Assembly: GCA_009741485.1 (NCBI GenBank) | Contig: CM019218.1 | Coordinates: 40,441,358-40,505,357 of the forward strand | Direction of reading: 5' to 3' | Length of the DNA stretch: 64,000 nucleotides | Source: Malurus cyaneus samueli | Taxonomy: Eukaryota > Chordata > Aves > Passeriformes > Maluridae | Shown here: positions 52,401 to 64,000 of the stretch, in pieces | How positions within the stretch are numbered: position 1 is the first letter of the stretch | How the letters are laid out: every line of letters starts with the position of its first letter | Made by a program: the position numbers and the translations under genes | Notes under the pieces: generated by a model | What the model saw: only the letters and a program-made list of their open reading frames with translations | What the model was told of the DNA's origin: nothing | The model's database searches: none

Positions 52401-53839
52401 ACTTGGGGGGTGACAAACCTGCGATGGTTCACTGCTCCAGAATGAAGCCTGATCTTCATTCCCTGACTGCAAAGGCCAGGACAACAAAATGCAACTGATT
52501 TACCTTGATGGTGTGAGGATGAAGAGGAGTGTTTTAACCAGACTGCGCTGTAAAGACACTGCAGAGGTTATACTGAGTAATTACCAAGTTACTGCTTCTC
52601 ACTCTAAGTTTAAAACTACACAGAAGTGATCAGATTTCCATATTTAAAAGAACTGACACTCACTTGTGGCTAGATATGTAATTTATTAAATACTGTGCAA
52701 CAATCAAACTACAAATCTAGTAGTGCTAAGAAGCTGCATTCTCAGCATAACACAGACCTGCAGAGAAAAGTTCTTTGCCAAACATAAAATGCTCTACTTA
52801 ACAGGAATTTCACTTCCCATCCTAAGCAGCAATCCCAGCCATGGGACAAAACTGGTAAACACTTCATTAATTGCAAGCTTCAAAGTCGGAATTCATGGAC
52901 TGACAACCTCTTAACCTTAAGAGTGTTAAATGGTGTCCTGGAAGAATGATCTTGAACCATCTGCCTACTGAATCCCACTTCCCACCATGAAAAGCTAGAA
53001 GGAATTTATTTTCACAGAAGGATGGGACAATTTGTGAATGTTATTTCTGCTAGTATTTGACAGCACTCACAAAAAGTAACTTTGGTACTATGTACCACGC
53101 ACTATAGCTACACAGAAATTCACTGTTCTCCGAGTGCAAATAAATCCTCCCATGCATATCACTTATACCTATCAGCTCCTGCCTGTACATGAATACCACC
53201 CACAAGTAGACTTTCAGGAGCCTTTGATTCAATTTTTTTGGTAGGTGAACTACCCGACGTGGGAACTCCTAGAGCTGCCCCGCAGCCAGGAGAGTTCTAC
53301 TCAACATGGAGTTCATGGGATCTTCTAATTCCCCACAAGTTGGATCAGACATACAATCAACAACAAATACACCAGGTCTCCAGATGCAACAGGAATAAGG
53401 CTTTGTCAAGTATCACTCCGCTGACAAACAATTCCTGTGCTGTATCAGAAAATATTAGGGACACAACACTAATTTCTCTTTTAACCAAATAGCCTCAATT
53501 TTTTGTTTTATGTATTTTTCCACAGCTTCATGACACAGACCTTTTCTTTAGGAAAGCCAGGAAATTTGCAGCAGTAACTCACCAAGCCTTAGCAGGATGC
53601 ACACAGTGTCATGCAGGACACTTTGTCTCATCTGGCAAACACTGCCATCACACTGTTAGGTTTGTTTGGTTTACACTGTCAGGATGCTTTAAACTTTTAA
53701 AGGTTAGTTATAAATCAAAGCAACATGACTCTTTTTCAATTGAACAGATAGTCCTACCCAGATTTTGCGGATGCATCTCATGCAGCTCTACAGACAGACA
53801 CTAATTCTCCTGGCAACTGCACAAGTTAACAAAGCTACA
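49481..53839. other. Intron stretch without recognised features
   Basis: AT-rich intron. ORFs of 80-105 codons occur on both strands around 50.4-52.5 kb, overlap each other and lack family resemblance. Confidence 0.55.
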
Positions 53840-54290
53840 TTTACATAATAAGATTGTGAAATAAACTCCTGGAAACCAAGAATTTCAAAGTTAACAGTCA
53901 GCTCTTTGTCAGCGTTAATGATGTGCATACTTGTGTGCATGTGAGTGGGCAACAATCATCTGCAAAAATGAATAAACTGCATTAGCATTAAATTTTGAAT
54001 ATTCTGTGTCTTGCTTGGATTGCAGGTTTAATTACTTTTTAATACAGGCTTTTTGACCATTTTCTGAAAAGGGAAATAAATAGAGGGTTATGAAAAATGA
54101 AATGCATCCACAGAATTTTATTGCTTTAGCCAAGTGATCACTTTAAACTGTTTTAATGTTTTGAAAGCTTTGTCTCAAGTAATCAAACACCACCTTAAGG
54201 AGGCTGCTCATTATATTTATGAATGCAATTGCAACAGCAATTTATTCTCAAGCTATTAGCTCATCGGGTCTCATGAGTCAAACACAGGAT
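53840..54290. promoter_or_regulatory. Candidate conserved non-coding element (intron)
   Basis: Repeat-free AT-rich sequence with GTTTAATTACTTTTTAATAC, AATGCAATTGCAACAGC, a GTTAAC site and a terminal CATGAGTCAAA AP-1-like motif. No ORF of note. Conservation is unproven. Confidence 0.3.
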
Positions 54291-57200
54291 TAGGGTAAAT
54301 GAGTTTCCTGAGAAGCCTGTGACAGTGCAAGAAAGGAAGAACGGGAAGAAAAGAGCTACTGCCAACAGTAGAAATAAAATAGGAATTCAGCAAGTTAAAT
54401 GCTCACTTTTATCAGGAACACTGCCACACCACCATGCTAGAAGATTCACAATATTCAAGGCTTTGTCACAGATAAAAGCACACGATCCTCACTGAAACAC
54501 AGTCCTGTATTTTAAGTATCGATACCTGATTTGCAGTTTACTGGCACTTTTCACAGGACTCAGATTACAACTTCCCTTAGTCTGTGCCCCATCACCCTTA
54601 ATGCAATTCCTCAGGAAAGGGAAAAAAATGCCAAAACTGCCACTACCACAGTGCAAAATGTTCATGGAGAGCAAAGCAGCTCCTCTGTGCAAGTTCTCAG
54701 GACTCCCACTCAGCCTTCTAGACTTCTCTGAACATGTCTCTTCTGAGCAAGCTGTTGTAATGAATTTAGCTACTGCTAGTTTGCAAGGAAAAACTGACAG
54801 TAGGATGTACCTAACAGAAGACAGATGGAACAACCTGAGCTTTGGAAGCCTATTTGGAAGCATTTTGAAGATGTCTATTTTAAGCAACATGGCATAAGAT
54901 GCTGTGATAAGTGGTAAGAAATGATGGTGAGCCTGTAGAGTGGGAAATTCCCTCTGTGCTGCAGAAATGAGGACTACACTAACACCACGGACTCTTGCTC
55001 TGGTGACACTTCTCCCTCTATGAAACAAACCAGGGCTTCATTTAAAGCCCACTTGGGCGGAGCGTAGGTGGCCTCACAACTCATAGTAGTAAATGTTTTT
55101 AAATGACAACAGACAGCAGTTTTGTCCTTGCAAGGAATGAGTGCTCATAACCTTGGTTTAACAAGTGAGGCTAGAGAAAGCAGCAGTTTTCTCCAGGGCT
55201 GACAGAACATATGGCTAAGGTGCAGCATGAAATCAAGAGGGAGAAGACAGGTTGATAATCTCTTCCGAAAATGCTCCTACTCACACTTTACTGTCAGAGA
55301 ACAGACCTCTCCCTCTCCTTTCTTTGGCTGCATAGTGGTAAAGGACCTTGTCTCCCACTTACATCTATTTTTGCACTTTTCCCACTACCACTTCTCCATC
55401 AACAGAACCAAAACCACATTAGCCAAACAAACAGCACCCTTACCACCAGAGGTGGAAAACTGCCCAGGGGAAGGGTGACACCAAACTACCAAGCCCACAG
55501 GGCCCAGCAGAAAAACCTAGAGCTTCTCATGTCACTAAGAGACACTGTCCAACAGGAAACATCCCTTTCAGATTCACCATAAAATGCCAAATAAGCTGGT
55601 GTGGGGGACACCAGAGAATTTTCCCCAATCAGAGAGAGATTAGAGTGCCTTCAGAATAACCTACACAGGCAATAACCTCTCCTTTCTGTGTTTTGCAATG
55701 GGCAACTTACTCCCTCATTGCAGCAGAGCACCCCTGTCTCAACAAATGAAGACCCCTAATCATCCACCTGCCCTCAGGAACTCTGCCTGAAGGGCAAAGG
55801 AAAGGATTTTCACCAGGAGTGGTGAAGACAGGGGGCTGGTGCAGCACTACAGGTGAATCTCTGTGAGATGGAGCAAGGACTGACAGAATAAAAACACCTT
55901 TTAGCAAGTAGCAGCAATAACTGTAAGTTTTAAGAGATACTGGTGTGGCGGAAGAAAGAAAAAAAGGGACTCATATTCTTCGCTATAATGGCCAGAGATT
56001 CCACTTTCTACCTCACTGAATTCCTTCTGACAGTTTCTATTATTTTCTTCCTCTTTTCCTTCTACCCTAACCATGGAAGGTCTCCTAACCAGATCTGTCT
56101 TCTGGACGTTTCATGCAACAATTGGCAAATAGAATGCTTTTCTTCAGCTTGAAATAATTTTCATGCAGCTTGAAAGTGCCTAAGAAAACAGATGCTGTTG
56201 AGCACTTGCTGAGGCTGCAGCAGAGTCACCTTTCCCCCTAGCAGCTGGACAGCAGGCAGAGCTCCCCCGCTTAGGAACCCTGGCCATTCCCTGGGCCAGG
56301 CAGGGGATAAGGGATTGGAACTGGATCTTGCCCAAGCAACAAGCTAAATTAAGGAGGGGGAAACTCCCAAGCATTTATCCCCGGGCTTACCAGATACACT
56401 TTCAGCCTTAAACACAAAATGTAAACTATGTAGGGCAAAAGTAAGGTTTAGAAATTGAGATCCAGCAAAAACACAAATAGGAAATAAATTTAGCTGGACT
56501 AAGGATAGATTTATGTTATTTACCAGTCACTTGGAAAATCAACCTCAGTCACTTCCATCCATGGAGAGAGAAACTAGCGCCAAGAAAAATGAAAGAGAAT
56601 CCTTGTTTGATCATTGTTTTGAGTTACTGAGATCAAAAAAGCCCAAACAGTACAATAAATAATAAAAAATGAAGTCATAACATCTGTATCCCTCCTGTAC
56701 TGCATTCCCCCATCTGCATCCCTCCTCTGAAATGAAGCACCTATGCAAACACATGAGACTATCAGGGAAAAAAACTTGTAACAGATAGAATGCAGAGGAC
56801 AGAATGAGATCAGGACCGGTTGAACCATGCACAAAACTCCAATAGAAGGGTTGATGTTTGAAGATGGCTGCCACAGGGCAGCAGTTTAATAACTTCCTAA
56901 TGACAAAATGAGCCTGAATGCAGCTGATCTGACCATAGGCAAAGTAACAAGCTAAAAGACAAGTTCAGCATCACATGATCCTACCTCCAGACAATGAGAC
57001 TCCTCTTTCAAGAGTTACTTAGCAAGATTCAGCAAGAACTGGTCCACAAGATCTTAATAAAAAAAAAATGCAGCTGGGATGGAATGCTCAATAAAAGCAG
57101 GGAATACATTTAATGTAGGGTTCACAGAAAGAGTGGAAGGAGCCCAGCGTAGGGCAAAGCTTACTAATCTCAGCATCAGTTTTCACCCAAAACAGCTGAG

Positions 57201-60200
57201 ATAAATTCACTACCCTACTCAGGAAATCAGAGATCAAGAGAGTTTATTCTGGATGCAAAAGACAAAGGAAAGTTAAAAGTTAGAGTCATTCTGCATCCAC
57301 AGTAAGTGACCTGCACTGCAGGCTTGTAGCGGCCCTGAAACCACATTGGCTATGTAACACTTGAGTTTTCCTTGGCTTTAGAGCAGAGGTGAAGTTAGAA
57401 CAGGAAAACTTGTGAGAGCTGCAGTTACAATAATCAGCCAGAAACAATAATTAAATCCTCGTAGCCTGAGGCCTTGAAACTTAGACTGAACAAAGCATAG
57501 CAGAGTGGTGCAGGACAGGGCAAACTCAATTGTCAAGCCATGGTGATCCTTTTTGAAGCCTCTAACAAGGAAATAAGTGGAAAAAAGGACAAAAGGACTC
57601 TCTGATATCTGCTCCAGTCAGCATTTTTTCAAGCAGGGAGAAGCCTTGCTAGTATTAAGTTATCTTTGGTGCTTCATTATTTGTCTCCTCTAAAGAAAAC
57701 CCACATTGATGTTGAATAAAAAGGGTGATCTTTTCAAATTTCCCTAATTACACAGAACCTACTAGAAGTTGACCTTACTTGTGCATCTAAACACACACTT
57801 TGTAAAAAAATCCACTTCACGGTTTTTTGCTTTCCTCTTGGGATAGAGCCATAGCACACGTAAGAGAGACATTTATTTCTCAATGTGAAAAGGGCAGAGG
57901 GGCACAGGACCCTCTTCATTTCCCTGGCTTCTTCACTTGCACAGTAAAAGTAAAAGGGAAAATGGTATGGAAAAGAAAAGAAAAAGGAAAAAACTAAAAA
58001 AGCCCATCCTAACCACCGGGAAAAGAGACAGAGTATGTTGTGATTGCAATTCCAGAGGCAACTGCTGTAAGAGTAAAGTAATGGTTTTGGAGAGGCAGTC
58101 CTGCAGCCCCTGGAAAGGAAAAGATTGAAGAAGTATGATTCATTTTTTTCCCTCCCCTATCTCCCACAACTGAAAAACTTGGGGAGCAGCACAGCAGAGA
58201 ACTCCACCCTGTTACACATGACAAAGATTTATGGTTGAAAAAAGTCAGGGGAGATTTTTCTCTGAAGCATCACTCACAGAAATCACAGTAGTGAGGAATG
58301 CTTCTAGACAACTGCTGGCAGCAGCCTGCACTCAACCCAGCTGCAAAGGCTTCCTCTCCCTCCTCCCTTCTAATGTATGTGCAGGCAATGGTTCCTGCTC
58401 TGCACCCCAACCTCTGCAAGGCCACGTTTGCTGCTGTGAGCTGCACATGGCTGGCGTTGGCCAAAGGCTTGCCCCCAGCTTACACTCCAGAAGTGGACTT
58501 TTAACCCAGTTCGTGTGGAAACTTCCACCTCTAGCAGATGTTTAATGCAGTAACTTCTTTCAAGACATTCCCCCACCGCCTCCTTCCACTGCAAGGGTTG
58601 GTTCCGGTGTCCAATGGGAATGTACTGCAGCCAACAAACACACCTTATGTCAAAAGCATCAGGACACTGCTCCCACCTCAGAAACCACAGGCAGGGAACT
58701 GCTAGCAGCATCAGAGAAACTCATGACATACACTATAAATCAAGGTCATAAAATATAAGCAGTACAAATAGTATGGTAAAAAAGGCAGAACGGAAATTCT
58801 TGCTCTAACAGCTACAGCACAACCAGAGCAGAAACTGATTCCTTTTCTCACCTGATTGTGAACTGCAGACACCACTAAACTTACATTAAATCTTTGCTGA
58901 AAAAAACACAACTGCTATGAATACTGCTAGTATTCATATGCAATGCTCTTGCAGACAGCCACTGTCTGGCAATCATATTGGAGAGATGTGGTCCATAGAT
59001 GGAAGAGGAAGGAATGCATACCCAGTCTTCTCAGGGAGATGTGTGATTTCTCCTGCTTGTGGGTTTTGAGGGTTTTCTTATATTTGTTTGTGTTTTAAGC
59101 CTACACGATCTCCTGCTTCTCCAGGCTGACACTAAAATAGAAGAACAATAACTGAGTGGGAGAGATTCACCTGAATAGGGGAAAAAAAACGGTTGTGGTG
59201 TTTTAACTAGAAGTAGCAGAGTGAAGTCTGGATATGGCTTAATGCACAGTTGCCCTTGTCTGACACCTCCAGAAAAGCCAAAACCAAATGTGATAAAAGA
59301 GCAAGATCTAAACACAGAAGACAGAAAGAAACCAGAAAGCAAACTAATAGAAATAAGTGAGGAAAAGCCCTTACTGGCTTATAGGAAAGAAGACAATTTA
59401 AAAAAGAAGGGAAAAAAAAGAAAGGGGAAGCACAAATTTGACTTAATTTCTTTACTTGAAGAGCTCTTTTTCCAACAAAAGAAAGTAGAGAGTATGCGTG
59501 AAATGATGAATAAAAGAGCATAGAAACAGGAGAAACAGGTTCACTATGTTTCCCCTACTCTGTATGTACACCAAGCTTTCTGGGAAGTTGACCATATTAC
59601 TGATGTACAGGTAAGGAAGATAGAAACCAAAAGCATTCCTGTACCTTCCTGGGAAATTCATTATTCAAAGGTTAACTCATTGCACAGTGTTTTTCCATGT
59701 GCTTGGTTTCCACATCAGACAGGCCATACAGCTTACAGAGGCATCTGTTGGGATATGTCTCCAAAATGTGGGCTCACAACACCACGTCTGCACGTTTCTC
59801 CAGGCACCTCCAGCCAGCACTCCTTCACATACAGAGTCTTGAATTACATCCACCTTGGCCAGGAAGGCACTCTGAGTATTTGCTTGCAATTATCAGTCAC
59901 AGCTAGAACCTGATCTCATATGGCTGCCAACTAAACATCAACTGGGATTTACGTATCAAGAGGTGGAAAAGGTAGTCTGGAAAACAAGGGAAGAGGCCAG
60001 CAGCAGCTTCTACAAACACTCAGTGATTCAATCATACTTGAGCTGTGAACTCAATGAAAAGAGCAAGAATTTGGGCTCAGGATTGTAAACCTTGGCAGCT
60101 AATTCATCACAAAACTGATCATGTGTGCATATGAACAGCAGTTACCACCATCTCAGCCTTAATTACATGAGCTGCCTCCCACACAATAGCAATTGACAAG

Positions 60201-60295
60201 ACCATGGCCAACTGACCCTATCATAAAATGCAATTAAAAAACCAAAAACCAAACAAAAAAAAGGAAGTTGGAGCACAGCTTAAGCCTCTACCTAT
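54291..60295. other. Intron stretch holding the longest ORF of the window
   Basis: A minus-strand ORF of 179 codons spans 54489-55028. The opposite strand is also open for 98 codons (54601-54897). No domain or retroelement hallmark is visible. The remainder contains purine-rich tracts (57960-58000, 59398-59430) and no recognised element. Confidence 0.5.
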
Positions 60296-60350
60296 GATGT
60301 GCACTCGATATTTACACAGCAAGCTCTGGTCACTGCCACCAGGTCTCACC
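60296..60350. repeat. 55-bp perfect direct repeat, copy 1
   Basis: The segment beginning GATGTGCACTCGATATTTAC and ending CACCAGGTCTCACC occurs again without mismatch 722 bases to the right. It is not part of any repeat family I recognise. Confidence 0.95.
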
Positions 60351-61017
60351 TTTTATCACAACAGTTTCTTCTATCCTCTCATCCTGCAGTAGCCACCCTA
60401 CTGCCTGAGCCCACCCCTGAAGAACCTCCTTAATCTAATCTACCCGCAACACACCTATTCTAATCTGGTCAGACAAATTCAGCTTAAATAGCAAGTAAAA
60501 ACAACAAAAAAATCAACCTGGAATTTTTGCGTTTTTGAATGGAACATATGGTCTTATTATCTTCCTTTTTGTAGTCGATCACAGTTGACCGGTTTCTAAA
60601 CAAGGATACAATTTCCCTCACAGCATTGCATTCCTGAAGTCACATACTTATTGTTTTCTAATTCTAGAGTATGAAAAAAGAAAATTAAATTTGATGCCAC
60701 TTACTGTAAGGAACTATACAATATTCCTACAACTATGTGCTCTTACAAGTGCAAAATACCTTGCAGAGCTTCCATTTTAATTGCACGTTTCCTTTCCCTC
60801 AAACTAAGTCCAAACCACCTCCTCACAAACCAGTCAGCAAGGCTCCATCCACCATGGACTTCAAAGCTGACTGACACAAAAGTTTAGGTTTTAGCTCAGA
60901 AAACATCTTAGGTCTAGAACCTCTGCTGCTGCACAGTCCTAAGTCTTCTCCTGTAGAGAACCATGAGTACTAATTACCATGGGAAAACCTGCCTCAAAAA
61001 GTCTAAAGTGTTTTCCT

Positions 61018-61072
61018 GATGTGCACTCGATATTTACACAGCAAGCTCTGGTCACTGCCACCAGGTCTCACC
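61018..61072. repeat. 55-bp perfect direct repeat, copy 2
   Basis: Identical to 60296-60350. The sequence after the copy (AGGTTCCTGA) differs from that after copy 1 (TTTTATCACA). Immediately before both copies only a CCT-like similarity is shared. Confidence 0.95.
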
Positions 61073-61839
61073 AGGTTCCTGACAGCCATCACTAAATTAA
61101 GGGTGTTTGCTTGCTATTCAGCATGAAGGAGGCAGAGGGAAATGACAGTCTAAGAAAAAAACACTTGAACAAACAGGGCAAGTTAGTTTTTAATTCCCAC
61201 AGGTTTCAGTGCAGTGTAACACATTTCCTAACCTCTCAACAAAAACACCAGATCCTCAAGATTATTTCCACTTAACAATTTGTTGGTAATCACAGCATTT
61301 ACTGTAGTGCAGTAATGCTGTTAGAATAAATGAAGCTCTGAAAGCTTCTGTTTTGAAGCCTCAGAGGATGTGCTTCAGCACCAAAGACCAGACCCCACAG
61401 TGACTAGCTGGTGCACTTCAGCTGATTGACAATACTCAGAAACGATTAATTATATTCATTTTCTTCAAATGACTTAGTAATATTTCATAAAGCTTTCAAA
61501 AGTTAAAAGTTTTGTATTTTTCCCATGCAAAATAGACACCAGACACACAGCCCAAACTGCTTATTTACCCCACTAGTAGCAAAAAGCATCAGATGGCTCC
61601 AGTTGCTGTCAGCTCTGTGCTCAGGACATGTGAACAGGCACTCCCAACTGTCCCTGCCTTCAGCCATGCTAATGGAAACACTATTTAATCATAGGGCATA
61701 GGTATCAACAGGACTTCTGAACTCAAAGCTTCCCACTCGCCAGGCTGTGACCTCCATTAACAGCTCATACCTGTTCTGACATCTGAACTGAACTTGAACA
61801 AGATGCTAAAAGCACTTTATCGAACCATACCCTCCACAC

Positions 61840-62050
61840 TCCTCCCCCTGCTCGTTCTCCAGGTTTTACTGTTTGCATAGACTAAATTACAAATAAACAG
61901 AAAATTAATTATTCAGCTTCTAATTCCCATTGCATGTTGATGTTTATGTAATTGAAAACCATATAATTACTTTATGTTTTAACATCCCTCATAAATATGG
62001 ATTTTTAACACAATCCTTTACAGCAAATTAGCACCAAAAATCTGGTAATG
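61840..62050. promoter_or_regulatory. Candidate conserved non-coding element (intron)
   Basis: Contains TTTGCATA (octamer-like), AAATAAACA (forkhead-like), AATTAATTATTCAGC and CATATAATTAC in about 200 bases, with no repeat homology. Confidence 0.3.
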
Positions 62051-62631
62051 TGAGATGGGAGCATGAGTTACTTTGGCAAGCTCAGGGAACAGCACAAAGA
62101 CTAAACAGTGGTGTGATGTCTCTCATCACTTCACAATTTTCAGCAGGCAGAAGAAAATCCGCTGCAGTTCCCAGCTTTGCTAGGAAGTTTGATCAGGCTC
62201 TGGAACACAAGTTTTAATGCAAGAGCAGCAAAGAAGGAAAAGCTGGAATCTGACAGCCTCATCCTTCACACATTTACAGGTACTGAAATGCTTGGCTGAG
62301 GATAAATCTCAGCTTAATCTAAAGCCTGGCAAGAAACTTTCTTTTTCATGATAATCCACTTACTTATCAAGTTTCATTTGCTAGTTTTTAGATCAGACTG
62401 TATGAAATACCTTTCTCTGGAACCCGAGCTGGCAACTTGCTTGGGCTTTAAAAATCACCCTCAAGCAATTTGTGCTCCACAGTGAATTCAGCACGCTGGC
62501 ACAGCAATATAAGTGTGATCCACAACAAAGAAACAAATGCCTTCAGCTTCAGCTGCCAAAAGTTATTGTTTCCATTGACCTGGCTGGGAACAGCATTTGG
62601 AAGGAGTGGGCACAAAGATGTAGGAAGGTCT

Positions 62632-62687
62632 GGTATTTGATATTAATACCACCTCAGTGGTATTTTGATATTAATACCACCTCAGTG
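62632..62687. repeat. Tandem duplication of about 28 bp
   Basis: Two adjacent copies share a perfect 24-bp core (62636-62659 and 62664-62687, TTTGATATTAATACC...CAGTG) and differ by one extra T. Each copy contains a GGTATT...AATACC inverted pair. Confidence 0.92.
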
Positions 62688-64000
62688 ATGAGATATCCCC
62701 CACAATTCAGTTTCCCATACCTTTACTTGTCCTATAGGCTGATATAAAATCGCATTTTCAGTAACAGAGTAAAACTGCAGCTATGCTAGCACAGTGAAGT
62801 GAAATCACTTAAGAGAAAACCAAGAATTACTCTAAGCAAGGATTTCTCAAAATAAACACAAACTGCCAAGGTCTATTGAGGTCCTGCACTCATGAGATCA
62901 CCTATATTTCTGAGGGCTATTCTGCATTTCTACCTGCTCTCCTCCGTATGAACCAAGTGCATTGTACCAGCAGAGATTCTAGCTAAAGGGATGCCTGGCT
63001 GACCTGGAGTCACTGCACTTATTCTTGTTGAGCAAATATCAGTTAAACTTCTCAGCAGAGCTTGGTAACCCTGTTCTAGGGGACTCTACACTGAAAACAT
63101 ACTCCTTTAGGTCAATCACATAATTGGCTACATACTAAAGTGCTACAGCATCTGAATGGAGCCACTTTCACACCTGGCCACGGTGGCTTTGCTCATGGCT
63201 TTATCTTTGAGTAAGAACACACACACAAGCTTTGACAGAGCTCACATGCCACAAATGATTCCCAGATATAACTGAAGTTGTGAAAAGATACAGATTTTAA
63301 CCACATGCAAAACTAGTTACAGCTGGGAACAGAGCTGCAGACTGACATTTTAGGAGCCACATCTTCCAACTTTACTGCGGGTAGCTGCAGGAGGAAAAAA
63401 TCAAACCAAACCAAAAAACCTACTCAAAATTTGACACACAGGTTGCTGGGATCTGTTTTTCCCCACCGACACAGGTATGAGCAAGAAAATTGCTCTTCTG
63501 GCCAATTCCACTACTGCACAAAAAGAACAGTCCAAGTCCTAAGGAGAAAGAAAGGGACAGTGGTGCTCTCGGCCCAAGTACCAGAGAAAACTACTGAATG
63601 CAGCCACCTTCCTCAACAGATCATCTTGGGAAATAATTTCTAACTAGTGGTTACAGATATGACAATGCCAAACATTATTTGCAAAGGCACTGAGATATAA
63701 ATTAACCTCACACTTTTTGCTAACCTGGTTGATGCACACAGGTCTCAAAGCCAGATTTAGGCTAAAGCACTATTATTCATCTCAGATTAAAGTCAATAAT
63801 CAGGCTAAACAGCAAGGTTTGCCACTTAACTAAAAGTCCAGGGTTGATGGGGCCAGACCTGATGGGAGAACCATGCAGACCAGCTCCCAGCTGGGCTTGA
63901 AAGTAGAATTATAGGTTGGGGCAGGCCAGTCTGATGAGTAAGGGTAGAAAGTGAAACAGAAGCCAGCCAAGCTAACTCCCACTCTGCTAGTGAGAGTGTC
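62688..64000. other. Intron stretch to the right edge
   Basis: No exon, LDLa module or repeat family recognised. Confidence 0.5.

Larger units (their letters stand above)
27528..64000 (-). other. LDLRAD3: Large upstream LDLRAD3 intron (partial, more than 36 kb)
   Basis: Everything upstream of the transmembrane exon, in gene orientation, appears to be one intron. I searched the minus strand by eye for the SDEE/Cys pattern of LDLa modules (plus-strand TCATC or TCGTC followed by Cys-rich codons) and found none. The third LDLa exon is therefore probably beyond the right edge. Small or diverged non-coding exons could be missed. Confidence 0.7.

Noticed and set aside
27528..64000. LDLa exons on the minus strand, including a SDEE-like complement at 40575-40600 and at 45550-45580
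   Set aside because: These spots lack the Cys spacing of a LDLa module and have no flanking phase-1 splice sites.
1..64000. tRNA, rRNA, CRISPR array, insertion sequence or endogenous retrovirus
   Set aside because: No cloverleaf, rRNA block, spaced repeat array, LTR pair or gag/pol-like ORF was recognised. The composition and the gene found are those of a vertebrate nuclear locus.

Overview
The window looks like nuclear DNA from a bird, possibly a songbird. It is AT-rich and intron-rich, and its only clear interspersed repeats are a few truncated CR1 LINE fragments, the typical avian family. There are no bacterial-style genes, operons, CRISPR arrays or phage. A non-avian sauropsid cannot be fully excluded without a database search.

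One protein-coding gene is supported: LDLRAD3 (low-density lipoprotein receptor class A domain containing 3), on the minus strand. Only its 3' part is present. The penultimate coding exon (27182-27527) carries the juxtamembrane ectodomain, the transmembrane helix and the first half of the cytoplasmic tail. The last coding exon (25319-25577) carries the rest of the tail, with a second PPxY motif. Intron phases and splice sites join the two exons cleanly. A long AT-rich 3'UTR probably runs from the stop codon to a polyadenylation signal near 20972. I find no LDL-receptor class A exon between 27.5 kb and the right edge. The signal peptide and the three ligand-binding modules therefore probably lie beyond 64000, and about 36 kb of the window is intron.

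Layout: 1 to about 20950 is intergenic DNA downstream of LDLRAD3, with no supported gene, one CR1 fragment (about 15540-15960), hairpins and chance ORFs. From about 20950 to 25577 lies the terminal exon with its 3'UTR. From 25578 to 27181 is the last intron. From 27182 to 27527 is the transmembrane exon. From 27528 to 64000 is the large upstream intron, with four or five CR1 fragments (all antisense to the gene), microsatellites, short duplications, and several AT-rich blocks that resemble conserved non-coding elements.

The most notable oddities are a perfect 55-bp direct repeat (60296-60350 and 61018-61072), a tandem NAGNAG acceptor at the last coding exon, 28-bp and 36-bp tandem duplications, and three short perfect hairpins. 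I see no evidence for a previously undescribed multi-gene system here. The value of the window is mainly regulatory and structural.
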